Shown here one piece after another: positions 1 through 6,489 of a stretch of 11,911 bases of DNA. The stretch's first letter is position 1, and every line of letters starts with the position of its first letter. The position numbers and the translations under genes were made by a program. The notes beneath the pieces are model-generated. The model ran no database searches. It worked only from the letters and a program-made list of their open reading frames with translations, and was not told the origin of the DNA. Source of the DNA: Acidobacteriota bacterium (GTDB lineage Bacteria; Acidobacteriota; Vicinamibacteria; Vicinamibacterales; UBA2999); assembly GCA_020851835.1 (NCBI GenBank), contig JADZBZ010000104.1, forward strand, positions 1-11,911. The letters run 5' to 3'.

Positions 1-2
1 AC

Positions 3-257
3 CTGCGCCGGCAGCCGGAAGTCCGCGATGGCGTCGTGCGGAGCACGGCGACAAGCCGTCTGCGCGTGAGCGTGTCGGGAACGCTACCCCTGACGCGCGA
101 GACGGCCGCTGATCTCCTGCAACGCCTCATCGACGAGGACGCGCGCAGTGGCAGTTCGGCGCGGTACCAACTAGTCGAGGGGCGGACGCGGCCGGACCTT
201 GGACACTCCGCCGGCGCGCGAACCCGTGCGCGCTTGCCGTCGATCGGAGTAACGTAG
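3..257 (+). CDS. C-terminal end of an unrecognised protein, 5' end outside the window
   Basis: An open frame enters from the left edge and stops with TAG at 255-257. Its first ~60 codons mostly end in G or C, as in the real genes here, and encode a plausible helical stretch (RETAADLLQRLIDEDARSG). The last ~20 residues are Arg/Ala/Gly-rich and less protein-like, so the original stop may have been earlier or the frame may be partly spurious. I recognise no family or domain. The stop lies 4 bases before the polyketide synthase ATG and overlaps its AGGAG, which would suit an operon if the frame is real. An in-frame ATG at 36 has no good ribosome binding site, so entry from upstream is more likely than a local start. 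Confidence 0.3.
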   Translation: MRRQPEVRDGVVRSTATSRLRVSVSGTLPLTRETAADLLQRLIDEDARSGSSARYQLVEGRTRPDLGHSAGARTRARLPSIGVT

Positions 258-261
258 GAGT

Positions 262-1314
262 ATGCCACGACTGGTGGACGTCGCAACCGCTCCTCCTGAA
301 CATGTCGTGCCGCAGCCGGTCGCGGCCGAGTACGCTCGGCGCACGTTTGGGCCGCTGCATCAGAACGTCGCCCGCCTGATGCCGATCTTCGACCACGCGG
401 GCGTCGAGACGCGCCGCGTGTGTCAGCCGGTCGAGTGGTACGAGGTCGATCACACGCTCGGCGAGATCAGTGAGGCGTACGTCGCCGCGGCCTCGACGCT
501 GTGTGCCCGGGCGGGCCGGACGCTGCTGGAGCGGCGCGGCCTCGCGCCCACGGCGATCGATCGGATCGTCTACGTCAACACGACCGGTCTGGCGACACCC
601 TCGATTGACGCGCGCCTCATCAATCTCCTCGGCTTTCGATCGAACGTCCGGCGGACGCCGATTTGGGGGCTCGGGTGCGCGGGCGGCGTCGCCGGGCTGG
701 GCGTCGCCTACGACCACCTGGTGGGCCATCCCGACGAACGCCTGCTGCTGTTCTGCGCGGAGATGTGCAGCCTCACGCTGTTGCGCGACGACCCGTCCAC
801 CAGCAATCTGGTGGCGACGGCACTTTTTGCCGACGGGGCTGCCGCCGCTCTGCTCTCGGGCGACGCGGTCGGCGACGACGGATGCACGATCGTTGACAGT
901 CGCTCGAGGTGCTACCCGGACTCGCTCGGCGTGATGGGGTGGAACGTCGTCTCGCGCGGTCTGCAGGTCGTCTTCGATCGTCGGATTCCCGCGATCGTCG
1001 ACGCCCATGCGCGGGTCGAACTGGACGCGCTGCTGGCCGCGAACGGCCTGACGCAGGATGACGTCGCCGAGTTCCTCTTTCATCCGGGCGGACCGAAGGT
1101 CCTCGCCGCGTTCGCGTCGGCCTACGGCGTCGATCTCGACCGTTTCCTCTGGTCGCGCGAGATCCTTCGCCAGTTCGGCAACATGTCCTCCGTCACGGCG
1201 CTGTATGTCCTCGAGCGGTACCTCGCGGCGCATCCGCCCGGGCGCGGCGGCTACGGTATCGTCGGCGCGCTCGGGCCGGGTTTCTCGTCCGAGTTGCTCT
1301 TGATGGCGCTGTAG
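262..1314 (+). CDS. Type III polyketide synthase (chalcone/stilbene synthase family)
   Basis: This 350-residue protein has the usual length for the family, whose homodimers extend a CoA-bound starter with malonyl-CoA and cyclise the product without an acyl carrier protein, in the cytosol. The catalytic triad is visible: Cys139 in the nucleophile motif GLGCAGG, His274 in FHPGGPK and Asn307 in FGNMSS. The C-terminal G-x-GPG loop is present as GALGPGFSSELL (335-346). The N-terminus MPRLVDVATA is typical of the family, which supports the ATG at 262. The AGGAG in front of it (257-261) is unusually close, only about one base away, so initiation may be weak or coupled to upstream translation. Starter unit and product cannot be read from sequence; bacterial relatives make alkylresorcinols, alkylpyrones or tetrahydroxynaphthalene. 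No tailoring methyltransferase or oxidase is adjacent. Confidence 0.93.
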   Translation: MPRLVDVATAPPEHVVPQPVAAEYARRTFGPLHQNVARLMPIFDHAGVETRRVCQPVEWYEVDHTLGEISEAYVAAASTLCARAGRTLLERRGLAPTAIDRIVYVNTTGLATPSIDARLINLLGFRSNVRRTPIWGLGCAGGVAGLGVAYDHLVGHPDERLLLFCAEMCSLTLLRDDPSTSNLVATALFADGAAAALLSGDAVGDDGCTIVDSRSRCYPDSLGVMGWNVVSRGLQVVFDRRIPAIVDAHARVELDALLAANGLTQDDVAEFLFHPGGPKVLAAFASAYGVDLDRFLWSREILRQFGNMSSVTALYVLERYLAAHPPGRGGYGIVGALGPGFSSELLLMAL

Positions 1315-1376
1315 GCCTGTCGGCTTCGGCCGTGGCGCGACTCGGTTCTCTGAGGCCTACAGCTGAAAGTAGGCCT
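1308..1376 (+). terminator. Overlapping alternative hairpins at the 3' end of the PKS gene
   Basis: A perfect 11-bp inverted repeat pairs 1308-1318 with 1353-1363 (GCTGTAGGCCT / AGGCCTACAGC) across a 34-base loop, and the left arm includes the PKS stop codon. Inside the loop, 1321-1332 (CGGC TTCG GCCG) is a perfect 4-bp hairpin with a TTCG tetraloop. The right arm can instead pair downstream: 1353-1360 (AGGCCTAC) with 1369-1376 (GTAGGCCT), 8 bp with an 8-base loop, followed only by TT. The two long pairings exclude each other. This could be a terminator, an mRNA 3' stabiliser or an attenuator-like switch ahead of the next gene. No U-tract follows, so classical intrinsic termination is uncertain. 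Confidence 0.4.
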
Positions 1377-1450
1377 TCCGGCGCCGGGAAGAAACCCGAC
1401 CGCTGCTGCGTCCAACACCCAGCACGCAATTCCCCTGGGAGAACCGACGC

Positions 1451-2096
1451 ATGAAGAGAATACTCATGGCGATGACCGCGGCCGTCCTGCTCGGCGCCGG
1501 GCCGACGATGGCGCTCGCGCAAACACCCGACTATCCGACCCTGACGCGAGACGAAGAACTGCGCCTCGCCATCAGCGCCGGTCCGCTCGCCGTGTCGGAG
1601 CACGCCGACGTCTACCTGATGGGCGCGAAGGGATTCAGCAAGGCCATCGACCGGCACCAACGGCTGGGCGTGCATCGTCGTGCGGGCGGCCGGCAACAGG
1701 CAACAGCTCGCGCCGCACTGCCTGAATCCGCAGGCGGTCCTGTCGGTCCTGCCGGCGTTCCTGCGTGAGGCCGAGATGCAGGCGAAGGGCATGGACGCCG
1801 CCGCGATCGACACGGAACTGCGGCGGCTGTTCACGACGGGGGACCTGCGCCTGCCGTCCGGTCAGGCCTACGCCTATACGCTGTCGGAGGGCCAGCGCCT
1901 CGGGCCGAAACTGACGAACTACCGGCCGCACTTCATGCTCTATCAACCCTTCGCGAAGAATGCCGCCATGGGCGGCGATCCGGCGACGCCGCAGTTTCCG
2001 TTCGTCGGTCCGTACGAGAACCACCCGCTCTCGACGATCGTCGTCTGGATGACCGAGTTCGTGTCACCCAAGGACGTCACCCTGTCAGGCAAGTGA
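1451..2096 (+). pseudogene. Secreted hypothetical protein, interrupted by a one-base frameshift
   Basis: The gene starts with ATG at 1451 behind a Shine-Dalgarno-like GGGAGAA (1437-1443). It begins with a signal peptide: Lys-Arg, a hydrophobic core, then a likely cut after ALA at residues 22-24. Frame 2 runs to codon 67 (AID, ending 1651). One extra C at about 1652 shifts the frame, and the coherent continuation is in frame 3 from 1653 (GTNGWACIVVRAAGN) to TGA at 2094-2096. Repaired, it gives about 214 residues. It resembles unnamed secreted proteins of soil bacteria that share a 'GTNGW/F-C-V' segment, a helical middle and a 'PHxMxYxPFA' segment (here PHFMLYQPFAKNAAMG). I know no function for them. 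Homology continues cleanly on both sides, so the shift is a recent mutation or a sequencing error in a CC run. A compromised product is inferred. Confidence 0.72.
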
Positions 2097-2618
2097 ACGA
2101 CGAACGCGGGCTGATCCGCAAGGGCAAGATCACCAAGCCGACAGAGTTTGGCAACCTGGTGACGATCCAGGAAGCCGAAGGCCAGATCATCAGCGCCTAC
2201 GAGATTCACGAGGGGCGACCGGCCGATGCCACCCTCTGGATCCCCGCCCGATCGTCATGGCCAGATCTTCGGCCGCGCCCCGGATCTGGCGGTGGGCGAC
2301 CGTGGGTTCTCCTCCGCCGCCAACGAGACGGCCGCCCACGCGCGAGGCATTTGCCGCGTCGTCTTGCCCAAGACCGGGCACAAGACCCCTGTGCGCCAGG
2401 CGTATGAGCGGGCGCGGTGGTTTCGTCGGGGCGCGCACTGGCGTGTCGGGTGCGAGGGACACATCAGCGTCCTGAAGCGACGCCATGCGCTTCGGCGCTG
2501 CGCCTACCGCGGCCGTGACGGCATGCATCGGTGGGTGGGCCTCGGGGTGATTGCCGATACGCTCCTGACCATCGCCCAGGCCACCGCCCGCAGGCCGGGC
2601 CAGGGAGCCACCGCCTGA
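2093..2618 (+). pseudogene. 3' half of an ISNCY-like DDE transposase, 5'-truncated and frameshifted
   Basis: The readable frame begins at the stop of the preceding gene (GTG at 2093 overlaps its TGA) and encodes the C-terminal half of a DDE transposase of the group usually labelled ISNCY. Visible pieces are KPTEFGNLVTIQEAEGQIIS, then FGRAPDLAVGDRGFSSAANE with the second catalytic Asp, WFRRGAHWRVGCEGHISVLKRRH with the catalytic Glu, and the closing GMHRWVGLGVIAD. The N-terminal half, with the DNA-binding region and first catalytic Asp, is absent. A frameshift at about 2249 separates frame 2 (ending TLWIPA) from frame 3 (resuming DRHGQIF). After the stop at 2616-2618 the same frame crosses a second stop and reads DFFTGK-stop at 2697-2717, possibly the remains of the original C-terminus. 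It cannot code for an active transposase. I could not identify terminal inverted repeats or target duplications. Confidence 0.85.
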
Positions 2619-2754
2619 GACCACGGATCCGCGGACGCCTACGCGCATCAGGGCCTCGCGGAGGTCCTCGGCGCGCGGACTCAGGCTCCGTGACCCGATT
2701 TCTTCACCGGAAAGTAGCAGCTAAGCTATTGTCGGAAATGGGAAGGAGATCGGC

Positions 2755-3210
2755 ATGGCGGAATTCAAGCGGAACAGTCTCACCTCGGCGCTCACCTACC
2801 GGAACCCCAAGGCCGCCCTGGACTGGCTCCAGAAAGCCTACGGTTTCGAGCCCGCCATGATCATCACTGACAAGGACGGCAATATCGCGCACTCGGAGAT
2901 GCGCTACTGCGAGTGCCAGATCATGGTCGGCAGCGAATGGTCCAAGGATCACAAGAGCCCAGCTTCGGTCGGCGGGCAGAACACCCAGTCCGTGCACGTG
3001 CACATGGACGAGGACATCGACGCCCATTGCGAGCGCGCGCGAAAAGCCGGCGCCGTCGTCATCATGGAGCCGGAGACGCAGTTTTACGGCGATCGCACGT
3101 ATCGCGCGAAGGATCCGGAGGGCCACATCTGGACCTTCGGCCAGACGGTGAAAAACCTGACCCCGCAGGAGTGGGACGAGGCCAGCGGGCTGAAAACCAA
3201 GATGTATTGA
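2755..3210 (+). CDS. VOC family protein (glyoxalase/bleomycin-resistance/PhnB-like)
   Basis: The 151-residue product fits a single vicinal-oxygen-chelate unit built from two beta-alpha-beta-beta-beta modules. Module 1 is about residues 9-60 (SALTYRNPKAALDWLQKAYGF, then the IAHSEM strand). Module 2 is about 76-131 and ends in the family signature FYGDRTYRAKDPEGHIWTFGQ (110-130). PhnB/YdcJ-like members of this group usually have no assigned substrate, so enzyme, lyase or antibiotic-binding roles cannot be told apart. AGGAG (2743-2747) lies 7 bases before the ATG and supports this start. The stop TGA shares its last base with the ATG of an ArsR-type regulator fragment, which implies translational coupling. 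Length and codon use look intact, in contrast to most of its neighbours. Confidence 0.9.
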   Translation: MAEFKRNSLTSALTYRNPKAALDWLQKAYGFEPAMIITDKDGNIAHSEMRYCECQIMVGSEWSKDHKSPASVGGQNTQSVHVHMDEDIDAHCERARKAGAVVIMEPETQFYGDRTYRAKDPEGHIWTFGQTVKNLTPQEWDEASGLKTKMY

Positions 3211-3368
3211 TGAAGCGCGCGGCCATCGACGACCGGCTCGCGGCGCTCGCCGAGCCACAGCGCCGGCGCGCAGTCGAGCTTCTGAGCGAACGCCCGCGTC
3301 GCGCCGGCGAGCTTGCCGGCACGCTCGGGCTGACCGCACCCGCGATGAGCCGGCATCTTCGCAGATGA
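3210..3368 (+). pseudogene. ArsR/SmtB-family regulator, truncated inside the winged helix
   Basis: The ATG at 3210-3212 overlaps the VOC stop by one base. The 52-residue product matches the start of an ArsR-type repressor: IDDRLAALAEPQRRRAVELL (helices 1-2) and the helix-turn-helix RAGELAGTLGLTAPAMSRHL. It stops at TGA 3366-3368 just where the recognition helix should lead into the 'LR-LRxxGLVEE' wing. Family members are usually 90-120 residues, so the wing and dimerisation helix are missing. A short in-phase-like string, ARRTGLA, appears in frame 2 just downstream (about 3383-3403) and could be a shifted leftover, but this is weak. The next gene is the integrase at 3423. A VOC-ArsR pair suggests the regulator once controlled the VOC gene (inference). 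It is probably non-functional now. Confidence 0.75.
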
Positions 3369-3422
3369 CCGCCCGGAGCGCCCGCCGGACTGGGCTGGCA
3401 CGGTCCTCGCTCCACTGGGGGC

Positions 3423-4265
3423 ATGGCTCGCCCTCCCTCGCCATCGGACCAGTCCCACCACTACACCGATGGCGGTTCAGGTCCTCGCGCGGGCACGCCG
3501 AGCGTCCAGGCCGGCGCCGGCCAGGGCGCCTCCCGAGAAGCCGGGCCGCCTCCTCGGCTCCTCGACCGCCTCCGCCGCACCTGCCGGCTCCGCCACCTGA
3601 GCCCGAGGACCGAAGAAGCCTACGCGCACTGGACGCGGCGCTTCATTGCCTACCACGAGTTTCAGCACCCCGAGCGCCTGAGCGGAGCGGCCGTGTCCGG
3701 CCTGCGGCTCCTGGAGGCACTGTCGCTCCGGGTGAAGGATTTCGAACTGGCATGCCTGGAGATCACGGTGCGCCAGGGCAAAGGGCACAAGGATCGCGTG
3801 ACGATGCTGCCCGCGTCTGCGGTGCCAGCCCTTCGGCAGCAGCTCGCGGCCGCGCAAGACACTCACCAAGCGGACCTCACCCGCGGCTTCGGCCGCGTCC
3901 TCCTGCCAGATGCTCTGGACGCCAAGTACCCGCACGCCGGTCGATCGTGGCCATGGCAATTCGTGTTTCCGGCGGCGCGGGCCTGCCGCGACCTCCGTTG
4001 GGGCCCGCCCAGCAGGTACCATCTGCACGAAACCGTCATCCAGCGCGCAGTCTCCGAGGCCGCGCGCCTGGCGCACATCCCGAAGCGCGTCAGTTGCCAC
4101 ACGCTCCGCCACTCACTTGCGACACACCTGCTCCTCGAGGACGGCTACGACATCCGCACGGTTCAGGAGCTGCTGGGCCACGCCGATGTCAGCACGACCA
4201 TGATCTATACGCACGTCTTGAACCGCGGCGGACTTGGGGTGCGGAGTCCGGCGGACCGGCTGTGA
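3423..4265 (+). pseudogene. intI: Integron integrase (IntI, tyrosine recombinase) with internal in-frame deletion
   Basis: The C-terminal two thirds is diagnostic of IntI rather than XerC/D. An IntI-type inter-motif insert, LPDALDAKYPHAGRSWPW (161-178) and YHLHETVIQRAV (199-210), precedes box II. Catalytic residues, by alignment with my recollection of IntI1, are Arg95 (SGLRLLEAL), Lys120 (QGKGHKDR), His226 and Arg229 (CHTLRHS), His253 (LLGHADVS) and nucleophile Tyr262 (MIYTHVLN). The closing GVRSPADRL is also typical. The N-terminal SAM-like domain starts normally (RHLSPRTEEAYAHWTRRFI) but jumps from HPERLSGAAV directly to SGLRLL near 3681-3698. The rest of the core-binding domain and the linker to the catalytic domain, about 82 residues in IntI1, are missing without a frame change. 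DNA binding should be lost, so I call it a pseudogene. I see no attC or attI site nearby. The first ~45 residues are low-complexity Pro/Gly/Ser, so the true start is uncertain. Confidence 0.85.
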
Positions 4266-4301
4266 GCCGCCCTGAGCCCGGAGCAAGGCCCGCCGCGGTG
4301 G

Positions 4302-5111
4302 TCAGGCGGTGGCGAGGGCCACGTGGGCGAACAGCGGCACTGCCAGCGTGTCGCCCTCGCGGTAGGGCGCAAGGGCGGGCGCCAATTCGGCGCCCACTGC
4401 GGCCAGCAGCGCCGCGCGCTCCGGCGCGGCCAGCGCCGCAAAGGCCGGAACGGCAGCAGACGCACTGGCCACTGTCAGCGACACGAAGCGGTGCGGCTCC
4501 GCGAACCTGGCCACGATGGAGTCCTCCACCACCTCCACACGCGCGAACCCGGCATCATCGAAGAGGCCGCGCAGATCGCTGGAATCCGGCAGCGAAAACG
4601 GTGTAATGACCTCGGCGAGTGGCACCGCCAGCGAGCGCGCCGTCGCCCGCATGAGGAGGTCGAAGAGCGGATGCCGCGCCAGGCTCTGCAGGACGATGAC
4701 GGCCGCGCGGCCGCGCGGGGCAAGCACGTGCCGCATCTGCCGCACGGCGGCGGCGCGATCCGGGAAGAACGGCAGTGCGTGCTGGCACAAGACGACGCCG
4801 ATGCTGCCGTCCGGGACGGGCAGCGCCAACGCGCTGCCCTCGAGCCAGTCGATCGGCGCGCCGGCAGGCGCCGGCAGCGACCGGGCGACTGCCAGCATTC
4901 CAGGATTCACGTCGACCGCCGCAATCCGCCCTTGCTCACCGAGCAAGGGCGCGGCCTCGCGCGCGACGATCCCCGTGCCACAGGCCACGTCCAGCGCCCG
5001 TTCTCCAGGGGCGAGAGCCGCACGCCGCACCAGAATCGCGGCCCAGGGACGGAACATGGCGGGCACGAAGTACCGCTCGTAGAGCTCGGCCGGGTTGTTG
5101 ATCTCGCTCAT
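4302..5111 (-). CDS. Class I SAM-dependent methyltransferase (UbiE/Methyltransf_11 type)
   Basis: The 269-residue cytosolic protein has a Rossmann-type methyltransferase fold. Motif I is ALDVACGTGIV (39-49). The acidic residue binding the SAM ribose is Asp67 in AAVDVNPGML. A motif II-like segment, WLEGSALALPVPDGS, runs from 89 to 103, followed by the strand-4 segment GVVLCQHALPFFPD (105-118). A helical C-terminal part of about 130 residues probably forms the substrate pocket. The substrate is unknown. I chose the ATG at 5111 (MSEINNPAELYERYF) over a TTG 15 bases upstream because the extra five residues look non-coding; neither has a strong Shine-Dalgarno. The gene converges with the integrase relic, 36 bases apart. 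It looks complete, unlike both neighbours. Confidence 0.88.
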   Translation of the reverse strand: MSEINNPAELYERYFVPAMFRPWAAILVRRAALAPGERALDVACGTGIVAREAAPLLGEQGRIAAVDVNPGMLAVARSLPAPAGAPIDWLEGSALALPVPDGSIGVVLCQHALPFFPDRAAAVRQMRHVLAPRGRAAVIVLQSLARHPLFDLLMRATARSLAVPLAEVITPFSLPDSSDLRGLFDDAGFARVEVVEDSIVARFAEPHRFVSLTVASASAAVPAFAALAAPERAALLAAVGAELAPALAPYREGDTLAVPLFAHVALATA

Positions 5112-5146
5112 AGGTCCAATCCGCAATCGACCAGCGCCTCGCGGCG

Positions 5147-5590
5147 TCAGTCCCGGGGCGCAGGCAGGATCGCAGTCAGGGTCATCGCGCCGGTGATGTT
5201 CGCCGTCGTGCGGAACATATCCGGAACCGTGTCCACCGCCAGCAGGATGCCCACCCCGTCCAGCGGCAGGCCCGCGGCCATCAGCACCGGGATCATTCCG
5301 ATGATACTGCCGCCTGGAATGCCTGGCACGGCGAACGACGCGAGTACGACCGTGAAGACGATGGAGGCGAGTTGAGCCGGCCCCAGCACGATGCCGAAGA
5401 GGCGCGCCAGGAGACGGCGCCGACGGCCTGGGCGATGCCTGCCCCGAAGTGGAACACGGTCAGGGCGAACGGATCACGACCCGCGTCGCACTCGCGGGCA
5501 AACCCGCCCGCTCGGCGTTTGCGATCATGACGGGGAGCGACGCCAGCGAATATCGGGACGCGAACGCCAGGGCCTGCGCCGGCGCGCAGT
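5147..5590 (-). pseudogene. 3' fragment of a dicarboxylate/amino-acid:cation symporter (DAACS family), two frameshifts
   Basis: Read on the minus strand, three consecutive frames join into the C-terminal third of a DAACS (GltP/DctA-type) symporter. Frame A (5590-5472) gives PAQALAFASRYSLASLP. Frame B (5469-5413) gives FALTVFHFGAGIAQAVGAV. Frame C (5410-5147) gives LARLFGIVLGPAQLASIV, SFAVPGIPGGSIIGMIPVL and the family signature DTVPDMFRTTANITG near the C-terminus. Single-base losses at about 5470 and 5411-5412 explain the shifts. Intact members have about 400 or more residues and eight membrane segments with re-entrant hairpins. The first ~250 residues are absent here, and homology ends near 5590, where the cytochrome remnant on the other strand follows. 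A working transporter is not possible from this locus. Confidence 0.8.
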
Positions 5591-5631
5591 AGGCGGCAAA
5601 CGCGGAGGCGGACAGCGGGACAATAGTCACT

Positions 5632-6471
5632 ATGAACGGGTCCTCGCGGTCACGGAACGGACCTTATCGGACCTTGCCGCCTGGATTCGCCGAAGATCCG
5701 CCCCCACCACAGACGTGCGGCAACTGCCACTGGCCCGGGCGCTCGCAGGGAGACGTGCTGCGCGTGTTGCGCTCCTACGGAGACGACGAAGCGAACACCG
5801 AGAACGCCACGACTCTCATGATGCGGCTTGGTGGCCCGAACGCTCCGGGTCAGCACGGAATCCACTGGCACACCAACCCCGGCCTCGTCATCGAGTACGT
5901 GGCCTCGGATGCCGACCGCCAGACCATTCCGTGGGTCAGGGTCACGAGGCCTGACGGCTCGGTTCAGGATTGCGTCGCCGACGGCACGACCGCCGGTCGC
6001 ATTCCGTCCGACGAGTGCCGGACGATGGACTGCCTGGACTGCCACAACACCATCGCGCACCGGATCGAGGTCTCGGCCGAAGCGGCCGTCGACCGCGCAT
6101 TGGCCCGCGGAGCGCTGCCGCGCTCGCTGCCGTACCTGCGACGCGAGAGCGTTCGGTTGCTCCAGGCGAGTCATGCGAGCACCGACGTCGCGCTGGCCGC
6201 CATCGATGAAGGGCTGCGCGGCTTCTACAAGTCGGAATCCGCCGTGGACGCGGCCTCGGTGGGGCGCGCGGTCTCGGCGCTGCGGGCCGTCTACGAGCGC
6301 AACGTGTTTCCGACGATGAAGGTCACCTTCGGCGTCTACCCGGACAACATCGGACACACCTCGTCGCAGGGGTGTTTCCGGTGCCACGACGGCAGTCACG
6401 CGGCAAAGGACGGATCGAGCATCACGTCGGACTGCGAGTCCTGCCACCGCATGCTGGACGAGGTGCCCTAG
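5632..6471 (+). pseudogene. Multihaem c-type cytochrome (NapC/NirT-like), 5'-truncated, four CxxCH motifs left
   Basis: The 279-codon frame contains four haem-binding motifs: CGNCH (29-33), CLDCH (134-138), CFRCH (248-252) and CESCH (268-272). The surrounding pattern, TCGNCHWPGRSQGDVLR, EANTENATTL, HWHTN, MDCLDCHN, FPTMKVTFGVYP and CFRCHDGSH, matches the periplasmic part of the large membrane-anchored cytochromes common in Acidobacteriota and other soil bacteria. Those carry an N-terminal transmembrane anchor and further CxxCH motifs before this part. Here there is no signal or anchor, residues 1-25 show no family similarity, and ATG 5632 has no Shine-Dalgarno. An in-frame stop lies at 5590-5592. 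Recognisable homology begins near 5700. Without export, haem attachment would fail, so I call it a truncated relic, although the remaining frame is undamaged to its stop. It converges with the ADOP permease, 18 bases apart. Confidence 0.8.
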
Positions 6472-6489
6472 CGGGCGCAGGACCGGCCG

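Noticed and set aside
127..1233. 368-codon minus-strand open frame opposite the polyketide synthase
   Set aside because: Antisense shadow of the PKS; Arg/Gly/Asp-rich composition without any family pattern.
3369..3480. Possible attI/attC site upstream of the integrase
   Set aside because: I looked for GTTRRRY / RYYYAAC cores with pairing arms and saw none that qualifies.
3365..4606. 413-codon plus-strand frame across the integrase
   Set aside because: Arg/Pro/Ala-rich shadow in another frame of the integrase, running on into the methyltransferase region; no recognisable domain.
5112..5126. TTG start for the methyltransferase adding five residues
   Set aside because: No ribosome binding site and the extra residues do not look like part of the family; ATG 5111 is more natural.
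4323..5375. 350-codon plus-strand frame opposite the methyltransferase and symporter remnant
   Set aside because: Antisense shadow; the minus strand carries clear family motifs here.
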